NCBI GenBank assembly: GCA_015486475.1
Contig: WFRO01000307.1
Location: 1 to 12,592 of the forward strand
DNA from: Bacteroidales bacterium
GTDB lineage: Bacteria > Bacteroidota > Bacteroidia > Bacteroidales > VadinHA17
Reading direction: 5' to 3'
DNA: 12,592 nucleotides
Position 1 is the stretch's first letter. Every line of letters starts with the position of its first letter. The notes under the pieces are model-generated. The model made no database searches. It was not told the DNA's origin and saw only the letters and a program-made list of their open reading frames with translations. Shown one piece after another: positions 8,537-12,592 of the stretch. Position numbers and translations under genes: made by a program.

Positions 8537-8616
8537 AGTTGAAGAAGTTGAAAGTTAAAAGTGAGCTAAAGTTAAAAGTTGCAGCCCGTCCGAACGGCGT
8601 CAGCCCTGCCCGAATG
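8516..8616 (+). repeat. Long direct repeat, copy 2
   Basis: This second copy starts with three AGTGTGG words (8516-8536), one more than copy 1, and repeats the 62-base core at 8523-8584. It continues with about ten substitutions to position 8616. The differing number of leading heptamers is what slippage or recombination would produce. Confidence 0.85.
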
Positions 8617-8633
8617 AATTCGTTCAGGCGGGC
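8608..8633. repeat. Hairpin with TTCG tetraloop in mosaic unit 2
   Basis: GCCCG (8608-8612) pairs with CGGGC (8629-8633), and TGAA (8615-8618) pairs with TTCA (8623-8626) around a TTCG loop, with a two-by-two purine mismatch between the stems. It sits at the place that holds the CGAATG/CATTCG hairpin in unit 1, although the sequences have diverged. Confidence 0.45.
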
Positions 8634-8640
8634 GGGCGGG

Positions 8641-8732
8641 CAACACCTAGCACCCAGCACCCAGCACCCCTTTTTACTTATGCCTTATTACTTCTGCCTT
8701 CTGCCTTTTGCCTTCTGCCTTCTGCCTTGATA
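8641..8732. repeat. Heptamer arrays of unit 2 (CAGCACC type and CTTCTGC type)
   Basis: Positions 8641-8668 are four heptamers, CAACACC, TAGCACC, CAGCACC, CAGCACC. Positions 8691-8732 are six heptamers, CTTCTGC twice, CTTTTGC, CTTCTGC twice, and CTTGATA. The second array is the same family as the one at 8481-8515; the CAGCACC array occurs only here. A single AGTGTGG follows at 8732-8738. Positions 8741-8857 then hold unique sequence with no gene, including a run of eight G at 8760-8767. Confidence 0.7.
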
Positions 8733-8857
8733 GTGTGGAGTTGATCCGGGGCCTGATGAGGGGGGGGAGAAGTAACAGGCATATAGATGCTTCATAATCC
8801 GTTTGACATATCACTAAGATGATCCTCCCTGAGCAGGCTCATTCATCGAATATTTTT

Positions 8858-8865
8858 TACCTTTG
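8858..8865 (+). promoter_or_regulatory. Bacteroidota -7 promoter box for the cysteine-rich Tat lipoprotein gene
   Basis: TACCTTTG is a perfect match to TAnnTTTG and ends 35 bases before the ATG at 8901, nearly the same spacing as the box ahead of the 3135 start. No clear TTG-type -33 element lies 19-21 bases upstream. It may also drive the next gene at 9660, since I see no terminator between them. Confidence 0.55.
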
Positions 8866-8900
8866 CCGTAGATCAACATTTCACCATAAGCGAAAGAGAT

Positions 8901-9566
8901 ATGGCATCTGCAAAGGGGCGTCGGAAATTTCTGGGCAGTATATCTGCGGCCATGGTGGGGAGCGGTCTGCTCGTCTCCTCCTGTGCAGGACATACGGATA
9001 ATGAGCAGAAAGAGCGGTCTGAAAAAAAGAGCGGGCAGTCCCCGGAGAACAAGATCGCGGAGAACAGGGAGATGCCCCGGGACCTGGTGATGAAAATGCT
9101 GGACCAGAAAGCGGACCGGTACATGCACATCTCCTTTAACTGTGCCCAAAGCAGTTTTCTGGCCCTGAAAGAGCAGTTCGGACTGCCGGGGGATGATATT
9201 CTCAAAGCCCTGACCCCCCTGACAGGCATCGCCGAGCGGGGAGAGACCTGCGGGGCGGTCACCGGTGCCCTGATGATCTTCGGACTGCTTTATGGCCGCG
9301 GAAAGACCCGGTTGTCCGACTGGGATGCCTACAGGGCTTCCCTCGTGCCTTCCGGTGAGTTTTGTGACCGTTTTGAGCAAAAATACGGCAGCACCATGTG
9401 CTGTAAGATACAGGAGAAAAGGTTCGGCAGATGTTTCCGTCTTACCAGATCCGAAGATCTCAAGGAGTTCCAGGCAGAAGGAGCCACCGATAAATGCACG
9501 GCCGTGGTACAGGATGCCATCCGGCTGGCCGCCAACATCATCCTGGACAACAAAGACACGGCTTAG
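8901..9566 (+). CDS. C_GCAxxG_C_C family cysteine-rich protein with Tat/lipoprotein signal
   Basis: Predicted exported redox-type protein of 221 residues in the C_GCAxxG_C_C family; family function is not firmly known. The N-terminus has a twin-arginine motif (GRRKFLGS, residues 6-13), a short hydrophobic stretch and a lipobox ending LLVSSC with Cys28. That fits export in folded form followed by lipid anchoring. A charged linker (about 30-58) leads to the conserved domain: NCAQSS with Cys81, then ERGETCGAVTGALMIFGLLYG with Cys117, FCDRF with Cys155, adjacent Cys167-Cys168, then Cys178 and Cys199. Cys81, Cys117, Cys155 and the 167/168 pair match the spaced cysteines that define the family; cofactor or disulfide use is inferred. 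The start at 8901 is the first ATG that keeps the twin-arginine signal; the ribosome site is weak (GAAAGAG). The next gene begins 93 bases downstream on the same strand, so the two may be cotranscribed. Confidence 0.88.
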   Translation: MASAKGRRKFLGSISAAMVGSGLLVSSCAGHTDNEQKERSEKKSGQSPENKIAENREMPRDLVMKMLDQKADRYMHISFNCAQSSFLALKEQFGLPGDDILKALTPLTGIAERGETCGAVTGALMIFGLLYGRGKTRLSDWDAYRASLVPSGEFCDRFEQKYGSTMCCKIQEKRFGRCFRLTRSEDLKEFQAEGATDKCTAVVQDAIRLAANIILDNKDTA

Positions 9567-9659
9567 GAACCTGCCATCTTTCCTGTTCCCCCACCTTTTT
9601 CTTCCCCTTTTTTCATTATTTATGGATAATATTGCAAGATAATTCTGAATTCCACGGTC

Positions 9660-11330
9660 ATGATCCTAAAGCACAGATCTCTTCTTCTGAAAATACTTTT
9701 ACTGGTCCCCTTCTCCATCCATGTGTCAGGGCAGCAGGGTGTCGTCCGGTTCTCGGATGTCACGGAACAGGCAGGCATCAACTTCCGGTACACCTTTGGC
9801 GACACCATTTACGGCAACATCCTGGAGAGCAGCGGCTCCGGCGTGACCATTCTGGATTATAACAATGACAAGCTGCCGGATCTGTATATGCTCAACGGCA
9901 CCTACCTGGAGGGGATCTCCGACCCCGGCGGGCGGGTATTCAGGAACACCCGCAACAAGCTGTACCGCAACAATGGTGACGGCACCTTTACCGAGGTGTC
10001 TCACCGGGCCGGCGTGGATGATCCGGCCTGGGGCATGGCTGCCGGGGCCATTGATCTGGACAATGACGGCTACACCGATCTCTTTGTGCTCAATTACGGT
10101 CCAAACGTCTTTTATCACAACAACGGCGACGGGACGTTCACCGACATCACACAAAAACTGGGACTGGCCGGCCCTGCCCGACTCAACGGCTTCACCAAAT
10201 GGAGCATCGGCGTCTCTTTCTGGGACTTCAACGGCGACAACCGCCTGGACGCCCTGGTGGGAAATTTCCTGGCCTTTGACCCGGACTATGTCTCTCCCAT
10301 CACGCCAGGCATGATGCCCCATCCCTCCGAATACAAAGGACAGGCGACCATCCTCTACGAGCAGCAGCCGGACGGCCGCTTCGTGGACGTTACCCGGAAA
10401 TACGGCCTCTACTTCCCGGATTCCAAATGCATGGGCCTCACCATTTACGATTATGACAACGACGGCGATCCGGACATCTTTCAGGCCAACGACCATCAGC
10501 TGAACTTCCTGTTCCGGAACAATGCCCACTCCTTTATAAATGTAGCCATAGCAGCCGGTGTGGCGGCCAACACCCATGGCGTGCCCACAGGCTCCATGCA
10601 CGGTACCATCGGTGATGTGGACGGCGACGGCCTCATCGACATCCTGGTCAGTGACCTGCGCTACGGAGCGCTGTACCGGAACGCCGGCCATGGCATCTAC
10701 GAAGACATCGTCGAGCAGAGCGGGGTGGCCGGGGCCCTCACCGGAAAAGGAGGCTGGGCGGCAGCTCTTTTTGACTACGACAACGATGAGGACCTGGACA
10801 TCTTCATTGCCACCGGCACCGCCGAAGAGCTGATCCTGCAGCATCCCCTCCTGCTGGCCAATGACGGCAAAGGCCATTACACGAACGTGGGGCCGCAGTG
10901 CAGCCCCTATTTTTCCACGAAAAGGTCAGGCCGTACCGCTGCCATCTGGGATTATGACAACGACGGTGACCTGGACATCATCGTCTCCCACATCGACCTG
11001 GAGGCCACTCCCGTCCTGCTCCGCAACGACTGCAACAATCACAACCACTGGATGGGTCTGACGCTGAAGGGCAGGAACGGTCCTGCCACCGCTATAGCAG
11101 CCCGGGTCACGGTATGGTACGACCACAAGAAGCAGGTGGGCATCAACCAGTGGAGCACCAGCTATCTCTCCAACCACGACCCCCGCATGCATTTCGGCCT
11201 GGGCAGGCACAGCGCCGTCGACAGCCTCACCATACGCTGGGCCGACGGTACGCGGGAGACCTGCCTCCATCCGCCCGTGGACAGATATCTGGTGATAAAG
11301 CAGGAGAAAGGGATCGTTATGGGGAAATAG
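9660..11330 (+). CDS. CRTAC1-like FG-GAP repeat protein with C-terminal ASPIC/UnbV domain
   Basis: Secreted protein of 556 residues with a propeller fold; its ligand is unknown. Residues 1-24 are a Sec signal peptide (hydrophobic KILLLVPFSI, likely cleavage VSG|QQ), with no lipobox. Seven calcium-binding loops are visible, starting at residues 66 (DYNNDKLPD), 132 (DLDNDGYTD), 189 (DFNGDNRLD), 264 (DYDNDGDPD), 319 (DVDGDGLID), 372 (DYDNDEDLD) and 431 (DYDNDGDLD), matching one seven-bladed propeller. The ASPIC/UnbV domain covers about 474-540, with the late motifs MHFGLGRHSAVDSLTIRW and WADGTRE. The length is normal for bacterial CRTAC1-type proteins. It shares its domain set with the much larger lipoprotein at 1-3135 but has one propeller, a terminal rather than central ASPIC domain and no lipid anchor. 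No clear ribosome site precedes the ATG, as is common in Bacteroidota. Confidence 0.94.
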   Translation: MILKHRSLLLKILLLVPFSIHVSGQQGVVRFSDVTEQAGINFRYTFGDTIYGNILESSGSGVTILDYNNDKLPDLYMLNGTYLEGISDPGGRVFRNTRNKLYRNNGDGTFTEVSHRAGVDDPAWGMAAGAIDLDNDGYTDLFVLNYGPNVFYHNNGDGTFTDITQKLGLAGPARLNGFTKWSIGVSFWDFNGDNRLDALVGNFLAFDPDYVSPITPGMMPHPSEYKGQATILYEQQPDGRFVDVTRKYGLYFPDSKCMGLTIYDYDNDGDPDIFQANDHQLNFLFRNNAHSFINVAIAAGVAANTHGVPTGSMHGTIGDVDGDGLIDILVSDLRYGALYRNAGHGIYEDIVEQSGVAGALTGKGGWAAALFDYDNDEDLDIFIATGTAEELILQHPLLLANDGKGHYTNVGPQCSPYFSTKRSGRTAAIWDYDNDGDLDIIVSHIDLEATPVLLRNDCNNHNHWMGLTLKGRNGPATAIAARVTVWYDHKKQVGINQWSTSYLSNHDPRMHFGLGRHSAVDSLTIRWADGTRETCLHPPVDRYLVIKQEKGIVMGK

Positions 11331-11610
11331 TACCTCCCGGCATCCTTTAACGAAATAGTGGGAACGAGGAAGAGATGAAGCGATAATGAGATGATGCGAA
11401 ATGACTTAGAATGATGATCGCTGAATTCTGATTGTTGAATTCTGAATGGCTTTACGCAGAGGCCGCTATACTCTTCCCACTTTTCATACTTTTCATACTT
11501 TTCATACTTTTCGACTTTTCCATCTTCGCGCATCGAGCTTCGAGCCCCGGCAAGCCGGGATCTTCGCTTCGCTCCGACTTCGAGCTTCTCCCCCGGCACC
11601 CTCGCCACCC
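11331..11610. other. Convergent intergenic region with degenerate short-period repeats
   Basis: This 280-base gap separates the 3' ends of the propeller gene (plus strand) and the kinase gene (minus strand). It contains seven-base-register words at 11422-11449 (TGAATTC, TGATTGT, TGAATTC, TGAATGG), the nine-base array at 11479-11523, and TTCGAGC-like words around 11524-11590. CCCGG (11546-11550) can pair with CCGGG (11555-11559), but no T-run follows on either side. I find no clear intrinsic terminator for either gene and no credible coding sequence. Confidence 0.6.
11479..11523. repeat. Nine-base tandem repeat, five units
   Basis: Three perfect ACTTTTCAT units (11479-11505) are followed by ACTTTTCGA and CTTTTCCAT. 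Frames through it give simple peptides (for example repeated Glu-Lys-Tyr on the minus strand), which is what low-complexity DNA produces. The style resembles the heptamer mosaic at 8223-8740 but with period nine. Confidence 0.8.
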
Positions 11611-12498
11611 TCAGCCAGATCCCTCTATCTCCTCCAGCATCTCATACGCACTCCTGTATCTTTTTCTGATCCCTGCGAGGAGGATTTCTCTTCTTTCCTC
11701 CCGTGAATAGCGGGCAGGGGGTTTGGGGAAAGGCTCTTTGGCCGTGGCTTTCCGGATCACCGGCATCATCCGCTCCGGGATACGCCGTTTCTTTTTCAGC
11801 GGCAGGTTCAGTTGCAGGTTGATGAGGGAGGCAGGATGACCGGCACGGAAAGGGGGCTCTCCCGTCAGCATCTCCCACATCACCACCCCCAGACTGTAGA
11901 GATCGGACGCCTCGCAGATCAGGTCGACAGCGCCGAGCACCTGCTCAGGCGGACTGTAGATCATGGCAAAGGGTTTCTTCGCAGGGCATGGCCCGGCCAG
12001 GGAGACAGCCTCACCGGGATCGAGGAGACGGGCATGAAGACGCTGATCCCGTCTTTTATCATTTTTTTTATAAAGGAGGATGTTGGAAGGTTTGATATCG
12101 GCATGGATCCATCCCTGCGCATGCAGATAGTGCAGGCCTGCCAGCAGGTCCTTCACCAGCGGGATAACCTCCCGCTCGCGCAGGCGGCCCTGTGAACGAA
12201 GATGCGCTTTCAGGTCCTCTCCTTCCGTATAACGCATCACCACATACCGGTTCCCGCCGTCGGCGGCCGTACCGATCACCCTTTGCAGGGCAGGATGACG
12301 CAGTGTGGCCAGCGCCCCGTACCTGGAGAGATCAGCATCTCCGGCACTACGCAGCTTTTTGACCAGGACTTTCCGGTCATCCCGGAGGGAACGTCCCTGA
12401 TAAACCACGGAAAACTTTCCCCTTTGTTGCTGCAGAGGTGCCTGCGGATCAAAAAGGATCACATCCCCGCCGGTCACCAGTCTTTTACCTGTTATCAT
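11611..12498 (-). CDS. Divergent Hanks-type Ser/Thr protein kinase, soluble
   Basis: Protein kinase of 295 residues consisting of little more than the catalytic domain; no membrane segment or sensor domain. I chose the ATG at 12498 because its ATGA overlaps the stop of the upstream LuxR gene; the ATG at 12525 would add nine residues inside that gene. Visible motifs are RGKFSVVYQG (degenerate glycine loop, residues 26-35), Lys47 in VLVKK (beta-3), IHADIKPSNILL (131-142, Asp134, Lys136 and Asn139 kept), DPG at 160-162 in place of DFG, YSPPEQV (181-187), SDLYSLGVVMWEMLTGEPPF (198-217) and the terminal RSAYEMLEEIE. HRD is replaced by HAD, and the alpha-C glutamate seems missing: Arg59 falls at the expected place. 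The key Lys and Asp residues remain, so activity is plausible but may be atypical. Substrate unknown; the coupled regulator is the natural candidate. Confidence 0.92.
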   Translation of the reverse strand: MITGKRLVTGGDVILFDPQAPLQQQRGKFSVVYQGRSLRDDRKVLVKKLRSAGDADLSRYGALATLRHPALQRVIGTAADGGNRYVVMRYTEGEDLKAHLRSQGRLREREVIPLVKDLLAGLHYLHAQGWIHADIKPSNILLYKKNDKRRDQRLHARLLDPGEAVSLAGPCPAKKPFAMIYSPPEQVLGAVDLICEASDLYSLGVVMWEMLTGEPPFRAGHPASLINLQLNLPLKKKRRIPERMMPVIRKATAKEPFPKPPARYSREERREILLAGIRKRYRSAYEMLEEIEGSG

Positions 12499-12592
12499 CC
12501 CTTCGTCCAATGATCTTCTCCCCATACCGGCAGGATCCCCGATCTTTCGGCTTTCAGAATGGCCTCGCGCCGTTTGTTGACATTCAGCTTGC
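12495..12592 (-). CDS. LuxR-type regulator, C-terminal fragment (5' part outside window)
   Basis: An open frame entering from the right edge gives 31 codons and a TGA at 12497-12495. Its sequence, KLNVNKRREAILKAERSGIL and 11 more residues, resembles the end of the GerE/LuxR DNA-binding helix-turn-helix: the KLxVxxRxEAxxKA helix and the following G-I/L-L turn are characteristic. The TGA overlaps the kinase start as ATGA, a four-base overlap typical of translational coupling. Only the last helix is visible, so I cannot tell a NarL-type response regulator from a large MalT/LAL-type protein. Confidence 0.7.
   Translation of the reverse strand, partial: KLNVNKRREAILKAERSGILPVWGEDHWTKG

Larger units (their letters stand above)
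8223..8740. repeat. Composite intergenic mosaic of heptanucleotide microsatellites in two imperfect units
   Basis: The stretch consists of two head-to-tail units, 8223-8515 and 8516-8731, and the first bases of a third (8732-8740). Each unit opens with tandem AGTGTGG (two, three and one copies) followed by AGTTGA. Units 1 and 2 close with a CTTCTGC-type array and the word CCTTGAT. Between the ends lie a purine-rich conserved segment, a GC-rich hairpin segment and further tandem arrays that differ between the units. Nearly all arrays have a period of seven although their sequences are unrelated. Short frames read through it are low-complexity and not credible genes. It lies between the divergent susC and the 8901 gene, so it may affect neither transcript. 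Confidence 0.8.

Noticed and set aside
8224..8730. Short frames inside the heptamer mosaic, including two near-identical plus-strand peptides (8224-8406, 8524-8730) and a minus-strand frame (8403-8660)
   Set aside because: They come from repetitive DNA; the peptides are similar only because the DNA is duplicated, and they lack start signals or known motifs.
8223..8740. Possible CRISPR array
   Set aside because: The repeats are seven-base tandem words and two long units, not repeats of 25-40 bases with unique equal spacers; no cas gene is present.
8760..8767. Run of eight G as a phase-variation switch for the 8901 gene
   Set aside because: It lies about 90 bases upstream of the -7 box, outside the gene and the promoter core, so a switching role is not supported by position.
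9627..9634. TAATATTG as a -7 box for the gene at 9660
   Set aside because: It has one mismatch in the conserved TTTG part and no upstream element; cotranscription from the 8858 box is equally likely.
9726..10877. Minus-strand frame of 383 codons opposite the CRTAC1-like gene
   Set aside because: It is a Val/Ile-rich antisense shadow of calcium-loop repeats; the plus strand shows all family motifs.
11546..11559. CCCGG/CCGGG hairpin as terminator for the convergent genes
   Set aside because: The stem is only five base pairs and no T-run follows on either strand.
11162..11608. Minus-strand frame of 148 codons with repeated Glu-Lys-Tyr
   Set aside because: It runs over the nine-base repeat and then antisense to the end of the CRTAC1-like gene, with no family resemblance.

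Overview
The window reads as chromosomal DNA of a fairly GC-rich, probably environmental member of the Bacteroidota. The evidence is an adjacent SusC/SusD outer-membrane uptake pair, lipoprotein signals on surface proteins, two perfect matches to the Bacteroidota -7 promoter box TAnnTTTG, and little Shine-Dalgarno sequence ahead of starts. The genus cannot be told from the sequence.

Layout. On the minus strand, read right to left from 7989: susC (7989-5011), then susD (4991-3264), a strong intrinsic terminator (3244-3208), a -7 box (3181-3174), and a very large FG-GAP/VCBS lipoprotein (3135 to the left edge, unfinished). This lipoprotein shows seven calcium-loop repeats, an ASPIC/UnbV domain, then seven more loops, as if two seven-bladed propellers were joined by the ASPIC domain. 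On the plus strand follow a C_GCAxxG_C_C-type cysteine-rich protein with a combined twin-arginine and lipobox signal (8901-9566), and a second, shorter propeller protein of the CRTAC1 type with seven loops and a C-terminal ASPIC/UnbV domain (9660-11330). On the minus strand at the right are a divergent Hanks-type protein kinase (12498-11611) and, overlapping its start by an ATGA, the C-terminal end of a LuxR-type regulator that enters from the right edge.

Non-coding DNA. The 911-base gap between the divergent susC and the 8901 gene has two parts. Positions 7990-8222 are AT-rich and form the likely susC control region, with a 15-base direct repeat at 21-base spacing. Positions 8223-8740 are a mosaic of several different heptanucleotide microsatellites arranged in two imperfect long units with hairpins. 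Weaker period-7 and period-9 repeats fill the convergent gap 11331-11610.

How the parts may work together. SusC/SusD should bind and import an unknown ligand across the outer membrane. The large propeller lipoprotein is probably a surface partner made from its own promoter beyond the terminator. No glycoside hydrolase, peptidase or dedicated sigma/anti-sigma or hybrid two-component regulator is visible, so the substrate cannot be named. The kinase and LuxR regulator look like a translationally coupled signalling pair; any link to the uptake genes is only positional. I see no CRISPR array, phage gene, transposase, tRNA or rRNA.
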